A DNA stretch of 64,000 nucleotides from assembly GCA_017893485.1 (NCBI GenBank), contig CM030360.1, forward strand, positions 5,630,467-5,694,466, given 5' to 3'. Positions 22,837 to 33,944 of the stretch are shown here, piece by piece. How positions within the stretch are numbered: position 1 is the first letter of the stretch; every line of letters starts with the position of its first letter. The notes under the pieces are model-generated. The model was not told the origin of the DNA. It did not search any database and saw only the letters and a program-made list of their open reading frames with translations. Origin of the DNA: Hemerocallis citrina (taxonomy: Eukaryota; Streptophyta; Magnoliopsida; Asparagales; Asphodelaceae). A program made the translations under genes and the position numbers.

Positions 22837-23690
22837 ATATGCACTGCAGCTCTAGTTTGGATGTAGAAGGCATGAATAATGAGCGAGTAATAGTGCCCCG
22901 AAGATATCTGAGAATCCGAAGAAGAGCACTGCATTGAACTGACGTAGGAGCGGAAACAAACTGACTGCATGAGAAATATCGGGTCTGGTCATAAATAAGT
23001 AGACAAGCTGTCCAACAATCTGTCTATATCTAGTGGGATCAAGAAGGAGCTCACCATCAGTGGGATGAAGCTTCACATGAAGCTCTAAGGGTGTATCGGC
23101 TGATCAACTGTCAGAGAGACATGCAGTGGAGATAATGTTTGATGTGTATTTTTTGTTGAGAAATAAGTATCCCCCGAGATCCATGAGCAATCTCTAGACC
23201 CAGTAAATTATGTAGTCTACCAAGGTCATTCATATGGAACTGCTGGTGAAGGTATTTCTGGGTGGATGCAATGCCTGTGGAGTCATCCCCAGTAATGATC
23301 ATATCATCAACATAGAGTAGTAGAAGTACCCTCTCCTGCGGTGATGACTGCATAAACATAGAATAGTCCTGGGAACTCTGACTAAAACCAGCCTTGGTGA
23401 TGACAAGGCGAAAACACTCAAACTATGCTCGAGGGGCCTGCTTCAGACCATATATAGCCCGACGCAGCCGGCAAACATGACAAGGAGGAGTAGGGAGACC
23501 AGGAGGAGGATCCATATAAACAACCTCAAATAAGGTACCATGAAGAAAAATATTCTTCACGTCCATCTAATATAACGGCCACTGACGGATGGCTGCAACA
23601 GCAAGGAGAGTGGGAACAGTAGTCATCTGTGCAACTGGAGCACATGTCTCATCATAATCAATGTCAAACTCCTGAGTAAATTCTCGGGCT
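22837..23690 (-). pseudogene. Copia reverse transcriptase remnant
   Basis: From right to left on the minus strand: [39 protein letters not shown], the catalytic YVDDMIITGDD (near 23290-23320), LHNLLGLEIAHG and then TRYRQIVGQLVYL. Stops and frameshifts separate these blocks, so no full polymerase can be made. Confidence 0.8.
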
Positions 23691-23691
23691 A

Positions 23692-24321
23692 CTAGACGAG
23701 TTTTGTGCTGCTCAATAGATCCATTAGGTTGATATTTGACCTTGAAGATCCACTTGTAGTTAATAGGTTGAACGCCATCTGGCAGAGGAAAGTCTGATCA
23801 AATGCACTAAAAGAGTCAAAAGTAACGACAAGACCACTATCGCATAACACACTAATAGAATTATGGTTCATGGATAAATGAGGAACATAAAGAACATATG
23901 GTAATGTGAGAGTGGGAGAGCTAATTGCCCCTGAGTGTGTAACGAGAAGTGGTGAGCCATCAGCTGTGTGTAGAAATGGAGAGTGAGAGGAAAATGCAGT
24001 GCAGGTGGTGAACAATGTCTGACTACTAGTGAGATGATGTGATGCCCCAAAATCTAAAATTCAGAACGAATTCATATCGGGAGTAGCAGAGAATGCAGGA
24101 GCAGAGGAGCCAACATTGATAGACTGGCCCATGAGCTGTAGTTCCAGCTGAGTCAGGTGTTGCTGAAAATTAGCCCAATCAGCAGGAGACGGCAAGGCTG
24201 GACTGACGGGCATGGCCGAGGATGTGAGGGAAGAAACACTGCGAGGAGGAATAAAACTAGTGTTGTTGTGACTAAGAGCACAATGAGGAGGGAGATGCTG
24301 CTGGTGTCTGGATCGGGACAA
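23692..24321 (-). pseudogene. Copia gag C-terminus and protease remnant
   Basis: The frame 24061-24321 is Ser/Pro/Gln-rich late gag. After a stop, the next segment reads ILDFGASHHLTSS, the protease active site with Phe in place of Ser. It continues through PYVLYVPHLSMN, a usual copia protease landmark, to about 23692. No zinc knuckle is preserved. Confidence 0.7.
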
Positions 24322-24439
24322 GGGTCAGGACGGTGCGACCGGTGTCGGAAGTAGATGTGGGGTAGGGTGAGGAATGATGCTTGGAGAAGGTAGGAGGCCA
24401 GAGGTAGAATGAAGGTGGCTCTACTGCTATTTAAATCTG

Positions 24440-24720
24440 GAGGAAGAACGAGATAGGAGGGAGAGGGAACGAGAGACAGTTGCAGCAGGGAAGTCGGTCG
24501 AGGCGGAAATATGTGGGAGGGACTGATATTCCATCATATTGGATTGCGGGTTGGGTTGTGGGGTTTGTTGGATTCGGGTATAGGCTTATTGGATTTGGGG
24601 TCGGGTATAGGGTTGTTGGATTTGGGTATAGGTTTCGGGTAATGGGTTCAGTATTGGTGGAGTACATGTGGGTTTCAAGTAATGGGTTTAGAAGAGAAAT
24701 AGAGAAGTAGAGTTAGGGTT
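24440..24720 (+). repeat. GT-rich low-complexity tract
   Basis: Degenerate repeats of GGGTATAGG and TTGGATTTGGG on the plus strand (AACCC-type on the minus strand). Open frames on both strands here are compositional. Confidence 0.55.
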
Positions 24721-24751
24721 TGAGGTGGGAGAGGAGAGGGGAGGCTAGGGT

Positions 24752-25060
24752 TTAACGGCAGTGGAGGCAAGCTTGGAGTTGGGGGCTGGCCTTGAACGCC
24801 TCGTCATTGGGCACGAACAGCGTCAACCCCTTATCCTCGGCGGCCTCGAACATCTTGAGCACGCCGGATAACGTGCCTAGCGAGGCAAAGGTCTTGCATC
24901 GCAGTAATGTTGGAGGTGGCCGGGGAAGGTGATGGGGGCAGAGATCTCGATGACGGAGATGTTGTAAGGGATTTGCTTGACGGACTTGCTTGACGGTAGT
25001 GATCGATTTGGACAACGATGACGAACAGAGTCGTTTTTTTTTTGGTTGTTGGAATTCAAG
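24752..25060 (-). pseudogene. FLA-like: Fasciclin-like arabinogalactan protein (FLA) fragment
   Basis: Minus strand, clearly more GC-rich than its surroundings. One frame gives [14 protein letters not shown], a second gives CKTFASL then GVLKMFEAA and [15 protein letters not shown], the H1-type box of a fasciclin domain as in the second domain of FLA8/FLA10-type proteins. At least one frameshift separates the halves, and the frame ends soon after the box. FLAs are GPI-anchored cell-wall glycoproteins. The fragment lies between the copia 5' LTR/primer site and gag in sense orientation, so capture by the element is the simplest reading. A pre-existing gene into which the element inserted is less likely because LTR and gag flank it. 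Confidence 0.75.
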
Positions 25061-25116
25061 GTTTTTTTATAAAGAAATTTAAGAAAAGAAAATTTGCATA
25101 ATTAACTCTGATACTA

Positions 25117-25252
25117 TGTTAAGATAAATCAGAGAGATGAAAACAATACTGATTATTGAAATGAGAAATAACTGAGTACAACTATCTCCGATATATAGGA
25201 GTACCAAATACAAAACTATTACAATACCCAATGTAGACTATAATATCTAACA
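25117..25252 (-). repeat. 5' LTR (136 bp) of the integrase-less copia element
   Basis: TGTTAAGATAAATC...ATATCTAACA on the plus strand. CTCTGATACTA to its left is the tRNA-Met primer site with one substitution. Confidence 0.7.
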
Positions 25253-25520
25253 GTTTCATTGGATGGCAATCCACAAACTAGAACCTCGCCGTGAGGATCA
25301 ATTGACACCTTCATAGCAAACATTTTCACCATCCTGCTCATTTCTAAATTCCATGGGATGAATAGGCAAAACATTCGCGGGAAACAGAACAGTACAACCA
25401 TATATATATTTGGCTTGAAGCCACATTCTCAAATTTGATGATTCACAACTTCCATAAAAGCCAAGAAAAGATAAGCTGGCATAGAAACAACAACCATTCA
25501 TCCACATCACAAACTAATGT
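25253..25520 (-). other. Possible exon remnant beside the copia element
   Basis: The minus strand contains a coding-like run, KVSIDPHGEVLVCGLPSNET (about 25250-25310), that stops at the copia edge. It resembles part of a WD-type or related protein in style only; the parent was not identified and no splice sites were fixed. Confidence 0.25.
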
Positions 25521-25587
25521 AACAATTCTCTACATACATTTTACAGCTGAACAAAGCAAATCGTCAAATGATTGCAACCGAGAGCAC

Positions 25588-25603
25588 ATATTTTATTGTC
25601 TGA
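25588..25603 (-). terminator. Polyadenylation signal of the small conserved gene
   Basis: AATAAA on the minus strand, about 20-30 bases after the stop codon of the reading frame at 25618-25857, in AT-rich context. Confidence 0.55.
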
Positions 25604-25617
25604 TTACATGATTATTC

Positions 25618-25857
25618 CTACTTCAGTAAATGAGCCAAATCAGGATCATCCATGTCCAAGTCCAGCCAACCATACATACGCATGTACTCAATATAACGTT
25701 CTGGGGGTATTATAGAACGAGGTTTCTTTGGGGTAAAACGGTGGAGCCTTTCAACATCGCGAGCAAGCCACCTTACATAGTCTTGGTCCAAAGGCGGTAC
25801 GGCCCTCACCATAATTTGTCCAGGAAAAGGATCTTGCTTTGCTTGTCTATTCCCCAT
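25618..25857 (-). CDS. Small conserved plant protein, function unknown (79 aa)
   Basis: A compact, charged, soluble-looking protein starting MGNRQAKQDPFPG, with a central DYVRWLARDVERLHRF helix-like stretch and a C-terminus containing ERYIEYMRMYGWLDLDMDD and ending in HLLK. It has no signal peptide or membrane segment. Codon pattern, one uninterrupted frame, a splice acceptor 24-26 bases upstream of the ATG (TTATATTAG, minus) and AATAAA downstream all support a real gene. I recognise it only as the kind of small conserved plant protein that lacks a known role. The first exon is probably non-coding and lies at 32547-32640. Confidence 0.75.
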   Translation of the reverse strand: MGNRQAKQDPFPGQIMVRAVPPLDQDYVRWLARDVERLHRFTPKKPRSIIPPERYIEYMRMYGWLDLDMDDPDLAHLLK

Positions 25858-26565
25858 GTGAAGAAACTGAAATATTCTCTACTAATATAAGCAGAAAAAA
25901 GAAAAAAAAAAGAAAACCAAACATCAGAAGGGATTTGAAGATGCCCAAAAAGATTATATGTGACTTGTGCGGACTTGCATCACTGAACTCACTAGTGTTA
26001 TATGATATTTTGTGAATAAAAAACCATCGTAATTTACCAGAAGATATGGAAAACTGGTAGAGAAAATGCTATTTCTAGGTCATGCTGTTAGCAGTTGAGT
26101 TATTAGCATAAAACAGCACATCGATATGATGATGTACCTGATCAATCTTCACACCTTTACTACGAAGTATAAACAATTACCAAAACGTGTTTTCAACAAT
26201 ACATACCATACAATAACTTGTAATCTAAAATTTGTAGAAGAAGTTGACATTGTCGATATATATGAAGCTGATATCATTCTATCAATTCAAGAATAGTTAA
26301 GGGCATCAGGGCATGTTTAGCTGCACAGAGTGCAAGCACTATAGTGGAGAACCCAAAATTGGCATGGCTCCAACAAAACCGCTGTTGATTTAAAACATAC
26401 TATTTCAATACAAAAGTAAAACCCTCAAGACCCCCAACCCTTAATGCACCCTCATATTTCAGTCTAGTACGTGGGAGTGTCTTTCACACATATTTAATAA
26501 TAGCACACATTTAAATCTGATTTTGTAAGGTTGTAGTGTAGATTTTGTAAAAACTCATACTCTAA

Positions 26566-27202
26566 GAGCATTTGTAGTCGTTGCCCATTTTTCCAAAATA
26601 CCCAAAATTTGGCAAAAAATCAGCTGTAGTCGTTGGCCATTTTTCCATTTTTTGGGTTTGGGGTGAACATTTGCTGGCCATATTTGAGAGAGGATATAGC
26701 ATTTTGCAAAATTTGGCAATCGGAATATGATTTTTCGTCTGTCGCTTTTTATCAGCAAAAGTTTGTTGGGACGATGAATGATCTTTCGTCCATATTTTTT
26801 AAAATTTAAATTAAACACATCGGACGGAATATGATATCCCGTCCAAAAAAATTCCTTAATTTAAAAAAGAATTCCTCGGAAGGGAAATGATCTCCTGTTC
26901 GAGGCCCCCCTTTCTCAGATTTTTTTATAAAAAACCTATACATTTAGGCCTACAGAACTTGTTATGGGTCCATTTATGATTTAATTCAATTTTTTTTAAA
27001 AATGAAGAGAATATGATATCCCGTCCAATATTTTTTGAAATTAAAAAAAAAAATTGCTCCAACGGGAAATGATCTTCCATCCGTCTCTTTTTTAAATTGA
27101 AAAGCCAAATTTTGGGTTTAAACGACTACAAGTCACTTCCAAATTTTCTATTTCTATTTGCCAAAATACCCAAATTTTAACTTCCAACGACTACAGATGC
27201 TC
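26566..27202. mobile_element. Tourist/Harbinger-like MITE (637 bp)
   Basis: Ends are near-perfect inverted repeats (GAGCATTTGTAGTCGTTG left; complement GAGCATCTGTAGTCGTTG right). TAA flanks both sides (26563-26565, 27203-27205), the duplication typical of PIF/Harbinger elements. Inside are repeated phrases such as GAATATGATATCCCGTCC. No transposase is encoded. Confidence 0.8.
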
Positions 27203-27279
27203 TAATGAATAGATTTGCTGCCTGCAGAATGAAAATATGCAGAACATGTTCGGACCTTTATATTCTTTTTCTGCAGATT

Positions 27280-30200
27280 TTTTTTTTTTTTGATAACGAG
27301 GTTAGAGTCTTAAGACTCCAGCCCAAATATATTAATAAAAGAGGAGATAACACAACAACAAACAATTTTACACGGAGTAAAACAGGAGGAAGAGAAAAAG
27401 CTGAAAACAACTACTGTAAAATAAGACTACAATAAGAGAAGCAATGGAAAGCATTGCCTAAAAAACAATAGCTAAAGACACAACAGCCAGACAAAAATAG
27501 ACTAAGTGAAAGGCAGGAAGCAGCGCTAGACCGCCCGGAAAAGAAGCCGCCGCACATCAAAGCTTTGACAACTAGCAACACATGCAAACCCTGGCGCAAC
27601 AGTAGGTACATCACTGCCGAAGCAGTGGCCACGACAATAAGCACAGCAAGGCCCACAACGGTGAGCACAACAAATCCCAAGCAGCATAAGCGAGAAAAAC
27701 AAAACTAAAGGCACCTCACTGACTATGAACAAAAACCAGAAATAGGCAAATAAGCTTACAGTAGCAGCTGGACAGGAGACCAAACAAACGGGTCACCTAA
27801 ACAAGAGAAGCTAACAACGAGAGCAAACTCAAAAAATGAACTAGCTGATCACCCAGACCAACAGGGCAAAGGTGAAAATCCAATACACAACATGCCCCAA
27901 CCAACAATCAGCCAAGAAATTACCAACAAACGTTGCTAAGAATCGGCCGCAGCTAAGTATCAGCTAACAACCACAAGAGAGAAAACAACAGAACATATAC
28001 CAAAGAAAGAAAGAAAAAGGCAAGTAAACAGATAGGTAAGATTCGAGAACCGAACCACAGTTGAGAAGCTGAATACTAGAGTAAACAGCAAAGTCGCACA
28101 GTTGCCTCAATGTTGTCTCCGTTTACGGTCCTTCCACCGTAGATCGTCGCATCCTGTTTTGGAGTGAATTTTATTCGTTTAGTGACAGTATCGACGGCCA
28201 CTAGATTTTTTGTGGTGATTTCAACGTCACCAGATTTTCCAACGAAAGGTCGGGGAATGCCTTTATTAGCTCGGATTCAATCCGATTCAATGATTGCATT
28301 GGTTCGCTCAATCTTATCGATCTACCTCTTAATGGTAGATCATTCACTTGGTCCAACATGAGACTCTCTCCGTCGATGGCCAAACTTGATCGTTTCCTTG
28401 TCTCTCAGGATTGGATTTCCTTTTTCATAATTCTTTCACTTATGCTCTGCCTAACCCCTCTTCAGACCATGTGCCTACTGCACTACACTCTAACTATAAC
28501 TTCTCTAAACTGTTCAAATTCCACTTTGAAAAATTCTGGTTGCAGGACCAGATTTTTGTTAACCTCATCTCTGATTGTCTTTCCGCGGTCACGGGCTCTC
28601 ACGGTCTGAGTCGTTTACTGCTTAAACTCCATGCTGTCAAACATGGGTGCAAGATTTGGTGCACGGAGAGATTTGCTAACGCAAATGCTCTCAAGAATCA
28701 TTTCTTATCCTCTATTAATTCCATTGATCAACTTGAAGAGATTGGTCTTATTTCTGATTCCCTCCATTGTGAACGGAATTCTTGCAAGCATGAATTCGCG
28801 ACCCTTCTTCAAAATGATCACATCAAATGGGCGCAGAGGGCCAAGATCCGTTGGCTCAAGGAGGGTGATGGCAACACCTCCTTTTTCCATAATTTTGCTT
28901 CGCATCGATAATGATGCAATCGTAGTTCTTCCATTGTTGACAATGGCATTGAGATTAGTTCCAATACTGATTTTCATGCCACCTTCCTTCACTTTTATAA
29001 AAACCTTTTGGGATCCTCTAAACCCCGCTCCATTCACCTTGACTGGACCCAGATTTATGGTATCGAAACTCATGATCTGTCTTGCCTTGAGGCCCCTTTC
29101 ACCGTGGAAGAGATTAAATCTGCTGTTTTTTCTTTAAAGAGCGATTCTGCTCCGGGCCCAGATGGCCTTCTGTCCTTCTTCTTCCAAAAATTTTGGGATT
29201 ATCTTAAAGATGACCTTCTCGAGTTGTTTGGTGATCTTCATCAAGGTTTATTTTCATTTGATCGTATTAACTATACGCATATTGTTCTAATCCCCAAATT
29301 ATTGGGTGCTAACTCGGTTTCTACATTTCGACCGATTAGTCTTCGACCGATTAGTCTCCTGAACACCACTTTTAAGATCATAATGAAAGTTCTTTCCACC
29401 GTCTCAGTTTAGTTATCTCTCCTCTTATTGATCCCGCTCAGTTGGGTTTTATTAAGGACCGTTTTATCCTTGATAGTGTGGCTTGTGCCCAAAAAATTAT
29501 TTCTGAATGCCATAGAACCAATTCGGAGGGCATTCTTTTGAAATTAGACTTTGAAAAAGCCTACAATAACGTGAGTTGGGATTTTCTTTTCGATATCCTC
29601 CTCCGCCGTGGTTTTGGTCCAAAGTGGATCGCCTGGATAAAGTCCAGTCTTTTTGCTGGCACGTCCTCTATTCTCATTAATGGAACGGAAGGTAACAAAT
29701 TCAAATGCAAGTGTGGTCTCCGGCAAGGTGATCCGATCTCTTCTCTCCTTTTCGTTCTTGTTGCTGATGTTTTTAGCAGACTTCTTCGTAACGCCTAGGA
29801 CGCTAATGTTATCGAAGGATTAGGTGGCTCTCAGAGCTTCCGGGGTGTTCTGAATTTACAATATGCTGATGACACCATTATCTTTGCTAAACCAAATGGT
29901 TGTACCCTCCGGAACCTTAAATTACTCCTCTATATTTTCGAAATGGCATCTGGTTTAGCGATTAATTTCCATAAAACTTCCGTTCTTTGGCTTGGCGGGT
30001 CAAATGATCGTCAGTTCGAGATTGCTCAATTCTTCAACTGTGCTTCCTCTTCATTCCCTGTTCTGTATCTTGGCATTCCGTTGAGATGGGGCAAGTTGCA
30101 TAAATCCGATTGGTTGCCTATGATTGATAAAGTGGAATCCAGACTCACGTTTGGTCTGGTAGACATCTTTCCCGAGGTGGTAGATTGGTCTTGGTTAACT

Positions 30201-31670
30201 CTGTTCTATCTTCGATTCCTCTATATATGATATCCTATTTCTGTGTTCCCTCCTGGGTTATTAAGAGGATTGAGCAAATTAGAAGGAACTTCCTCTGGTC
30301 GGGTTTTGATATTTATAGAGCATGAACTCATCTATGCAATTGGAAGATCGTTTGTTCGTCCAAGTCAGCTGGAGGTTTGGGTGTCCCTGATCTGAGGAAT
30401 CAAAATGTAGTTCTCTTGGGTAAATGGTTATAGAGAATGCTCAAAGATGATAAGTTGCCCTGGGCTCGCCTGATTACTCAGAAATGTCATTCTCGTCATA
30501 GGGTTTGGGAATTCCTCCCTTCTCTCTCTCCTAAGGCTTCTCCTTTCTGGAAGGGTGTGTGGAAAGTGGTTGCTCTTTTTCAGTGTGGCCTCTTCAATCT
30601 GTGTGCTAACGGTTCGAAGACCAAGCTCTGGACCGACCTTTGGATCGATAATTTCAAGTTTGCTTCTATCTTTCCGGCCCTCTTCCAGCTTGCTACCAAC
30701 ACCCGTGCCACTGTGGCAGACTATCTCAGTGTCCACAACAACCACAGGGAATGGCATTTCCCTTTCATTATTGCACCCCCTCCTTCTCTTGTTCCTAAAT
30801 ACATCCAACTTCTTTTCTTTCTTAATCAACTATTCCTGGCATCCCAAAGAATATGTTATTTGGCATTGGACCAGCTCTGGCTCCTATTCTGTTAAATCCT
30901 TTTACTTAACCACGGAGGTGCAATTCACCTTTTGCTAAGATTATTTGGAGCTGTTGTGCTCATTTGAAAGCTAAAATTCTCCCTTGGCTTTCTATTAACA
31001 ACAAATTATTAACTGTTGAGGTTCTAAATAAGATGAATTTAGCCATTGGCCAATTGTATTTTTTGTCTTACTTGCCACGAAGATGCAGATCATCTTTTTT
31101 TACATTATGTTTTTATTCGCCCGTTATGGACGATTTGTTTGGATGCATGGCAAGTTCCCTCTTTCCCAACCACGTTTCTGTCTTCCTGGACATGTTGGAG
31201 GACCCTTAGTGTTAAGAAAGAATTTCGTAACTTTTGGGATCTTTCCATCATGGCGCTCATCTGGATTATATGGAAAGAAAGAAACAACCGTATTTTTTCT
31301 CACACATCACCAAATATTGGTCCTCCTCTTTATCGCATAACAAAGTGGAGGGTTTCAACCTTCATCGCCTCGAAGAGGCTGCTGTTTTATTTCGTCTTTA
31401 TAATTTTGTTCCTCCATGAATTGTAACCTTACTGTATTATCTTCTCTTTATTTATTCTTATGCAGACTTGAGATTTGCGGCAGCAGTTTATATTTGTCCT
31501 ATCTTTTCGTTGGCTGTCGGGCTTGTGGTTCATGTTCTGCTTTTGTAATGTTCGCTATTTTGCTTTTTGGCACTGACTATTTTTGTTGTTGTCGCAATTT
31601 CATGCTGTGTGATAAACTTCTTAACAATCTTTACGTTTCCTAACTATGTGATAAACTTTGCTATCTTAAC
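27280..31670. mobile_element. LINE (L1-type) insertion with inverted 5' half (twin priming)
   Basis: The left end is a poly-T run followed, on the minus strand, by an L1-type 3' UTR (27280-28090). From about 28085 the sequence switches strand and reads LINE ORF2 in the plus sense through 31426, then its early 3' UTR to 31670. Flanks match: ATTCTTTTTCTGCAGATT (27262-27279) and AATCTTTTTTTGCAGATT (31671-31688), 16 of 18 identical. One insertion with a 5' inversion explains both halves and the shared duplication. Confidence 0.8.
28085..31426 (+). pseudogene. LINE ORF2 remnant (endonuclease, RT, zinc-binding end)
   Basis: Begins inside the endonuclease (SVYGPSTVDRR, then FCGDFN), so the N-terminus is missing. 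Then follow the inter-domain region (KWAQRAKIRWLKEGDGN, near 28830) and reverse transcriptase motifs SAPGPDGL, LIPK, RPISLLN, KLDFEKAYNNVSWDF, CGLRQGDPISSLLF and the catalytic YADD at 29862-29873. The C-terminus has a CxxC...H-type zinc region (CIFCLTCHEDADHLF, near 31050-31110). Several stops and shifts divide it into frames such as 28411-28911, 29008-29412 and 29442-29798. Intact ORF2 nicks target DNA and reverse-transcribes its own RNA; this copy cannot. Confidence 0.85.
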
Positions 31671-31688
31671 AATCTTTTTTTGCAGATT

Positions 31689-32033
31689 ATATTGTAATTT
31701 AACTTCATTCCTACTAAACCAACCAATTTTTTTGCCATTGTTATCACTGCAAATCTCATTCGTCCTGATAACTACTTACTGCATCTATAGCATATAATTA
31801 TCTTCAGCACAATTTAATTTGATTATTGTAGGTACACCCACTACCACTAAGCCTCTGTTTGGTATTGACCCTTTCCCCCAAAAAGTGTTGTTACCATAAG
31901 TGCTGTTAGAAAGAAACTGGAAATTTTCTTAATAAGTAAAAGCACTTTTTTCAATAGCTAAAAACATGTGCTCTGAGAAAATAGACTGCAAATAGAACCA
32001 AAGCACTCTCCAAAAGTAATGCCAAATCTCTAA
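31689..32033. other. Non-coding spacer
   Basis: AT-rich; the words CCTCTGTTTGG and AAAAGCACTTTT near 31850-31950 recall ends of hAT-like MITEs, but no partner end was found. Confidence 0.35.
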
Positions 32034-32210
32034 TCTCTAATATTATAATGGGAGAGTTGGAGTTGTCATTTGTAAACATACAATCCCATGTATCGCCCGT
32101 GCATAGCTATTATATAAGGAGGTTTCAGGTTCAAGCCCATAATATATTGAAATTTTTACTTTTAAAAAACTATATTTATTAAGACGTGCATTGCACGTGT
32201 ACATTAGTAG
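32034..32210 (+). mobile_element. Short non-autonomous Helitron
   Basis: 5' end TCTCTAATATTATAATGG; near the 3' end the hairpin ACGTGCATTGCACGT, followed by GTACATTAG where related copies have AATTACTAG. No inverted repeats and no target duplication, as expected for Helitrons. It matches the copies at 36085, 57711 and 59492. Confidence 0.65.
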
Positions 32211-32546
32211 TATCCATAACTGTGGAGTCCTTAAATTCATAAACTGCATCAAAATCAAAATCACAGATATTATCCGATCCCCAATTCGTACACTTAACTA
32301 CTAACCAAACTCTCCTTCAAAATAAATCTCTCAAATCTAATCATAGAGATTTATGTGAAGAAAATTTAACAATGATGCTTCACTCTATTCTTAATATGAA
32401 CACAATATAATCTACATCTAAAATTAGCAGCAATAAGCCCAGTAAAATCAGTATATAAAAGAAAGAAAAAAAAATATTATTATTATTATTGAAAGAAATT
32501 AAAAAATAAATAAATAAATAAAAAGGGATTAGACATAGAAGAGTAC

Positions 32547-32640
32547 CTGCGTTGATTTTCGACCGTGTGTTGCTGTTGCTCTCCTCTTCGGTTTTGTCGC
32601 GAACCAATAAACGAAGAAGAAGTGATAATGCGGTGTGATG
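32547..32640 (-). other. Predicted non-coding first exon of the small gene
   Basis: On the minus strand a mixed-composition stretch ends in CAACGCAG followed by GTACTC, a good splice donor. It lies next to the promoter-like cluster at 32720-32810. The transcription start is not fixed. Confidence 0.4.
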
Positions 32641-32719
32641 CCTCGCGGGTGCAATTTAATCATATTATATTCAACCCCACCGGCTTAATTTTTTTTTTCC
32701 CTTCCTTTATTGGGCATAG

Positions 32720-32810
32720 ATAATCGGCCCAGTTCAATAAAAACAGCGCTGATTCTGTAGTCGGAATGGGCCGGGAAAAACAACCCATATAAATTTAGGC
32801 CCATATCGTT
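32720..32810 (-). promoter_or_regulatory. Promoter-like cluster of TGGGCC/GGCCCA elements
   Basis: CGGCCCAG (32727), TGGGCCGG (32769) and GGCCCATA (32801) lie within 80 bases. Such site II-type elements mark promoters of housekeeping genes in plants, often ribosomal and mitochondrial-protein genes (family knowledge). They sit just upstream of the predicted first exon of the small minus-strand gene. Confidence 0.5.
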
Positions 32811-33940
32811 TTTCTTTTTGACAAAAACCTCTGGACTACGTCCTTTTATACAGAAAACCTCACTGAACTTTTTTTCGGCAGAAAATCACACTCAAGTATA
32901 GTTACAAAAAATCCACTCCGACGGCCTGAGCTTTCTGCTAAAGTTGAGTGAGTTGACAATATTGAAAAAGATACATGATGTTTTCTGAACCAACTTGTAA
33001 AGATGAATGAGGTTCTATTACAAGCAGAAAAGTTAGATGTGGTTTTTTAAAAATATACTTCATGAGGGCTTTTTACAAACATACTTGAGTGTGGTTTTCT
33101 ACACACAAAAAAGGTTCATTGAGGTTTTCTACATAAATGAGATAATTCAAGGAGTTTTTTTTTCAAATTTAGCCTTGAAAAAATTGAGAATGTTATCTAT
33201 ATAATCTATATAATAAAACACAAAGAAAGCTATCAAGTTGCTCTCCTTCCATTCCCCCAAAAATCAAAGGCCTAGATCTAACCTCATAAAACATATTTTT
33301 CCCCCAAAAGTTTCCCCCTAAAATTCAAATTCAAATCCCCCACCCAAAATAACTCCTATATTTATTTAATTATTTTTTCTCTCTTTCTCTCTCTTCCTCC
33401 CTCTTCTATTCAAAAAATTAAGAAAATAAAAATTTTAAAATTTTTATTAAAATAACAAATTAAAAAACTAAAAAAATTAAAAATTAAAAAACTTTTAAAA
33501 TAATTCAAAAAAATCAAAAAAAAGTCATATAATATGTTTTTTGCTAGACCCCCAAAAGTTTCTCATATAATATGTTTGCTACTTCAGTCAATTTGCTGGA
33601 CTTTCAAAACTATTTTATATGATCAAACAAGGTGCACCGTTCCGAAGACGTTTCGTAGGCACGTGTCAATGGGCAAACCTAGTTGTTGTATAAATTTTAA
33701 TACAGATTACAATTGTTGGGTGCAATGCTTATATTGTTTGATTGGAAGTTAATTGCTGGTTTTATTTCTTCTCCCTGACCACTGATTATGTTGTAAAGAA
33801 GCTGAATGATATCCTTCCTTAATCACTAATTTTTTGTTGCTCTTAACTGATTGTTTTTATCGCCAATATACTTGTTACTATAGCATATGCATTATGGCTT
33901 TCCATCTCTCTCATTCACAGTGAAATAAGTGCCATTCTAT
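32811..33940. other. Intergenic AT-rich stretch
   Basis: No gene. TCTATATAATAAAACAC near 33207 resembles a Helitron 5' end, but no paired hairpin and CTAG terminus was identified. The open frame at 33534-33752 lacks recognisable content. Confidence 0.4.
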
Positions 33941-33944
33941 ATAC

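Larger units (their letters stand above)
22330..25252 (-). mobile_element. Copia retrotransposon without integrase, carrying a fasciclin gene fragment
   Basis: Minus-strand element. The 5' LTR is 25117-25252 (136 bp). The 3' LTR is reduced to about 22330-22365, sharing the end ACTATAATATCTAACA; a polypurine tract (GAGTTTGAGAGGGGG, minus) adjoins it at 22366-22382. Reading minus, the order is 5' LTR, mutated tRNA-Met primer site, FLA-like fragment, gag/protease, reverse transcriptase, RNase H. The protease remnant passes almost directly into reverse transcriptase at about 23690, so the integrase is deleted. No target duplication was found. Confidence 0.75.
25882..32546 (-). other. Predicted 5'-UTR intron of the small gene, filled with TEs
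   Basis: On the minus strand a donor (GCAG then GTACTC, at 32546) and an acceptor (ATTAG at 25882) would join the 5'-UTR exon to the coding exon. The 6.7 kb between them contain a MITE, a twin-primed LINE and a short Helitron. Pairing of these splice sites is inferred; transcripts would settle it. Confidence 0.45.

Noticed and set aside
27411..27783. Hydrophobic minus-strand frames that look like membrane proteins
   Set aside because: T-rich LINE 3' UTR gives Leu/Val/Phe runs in several frames at once.
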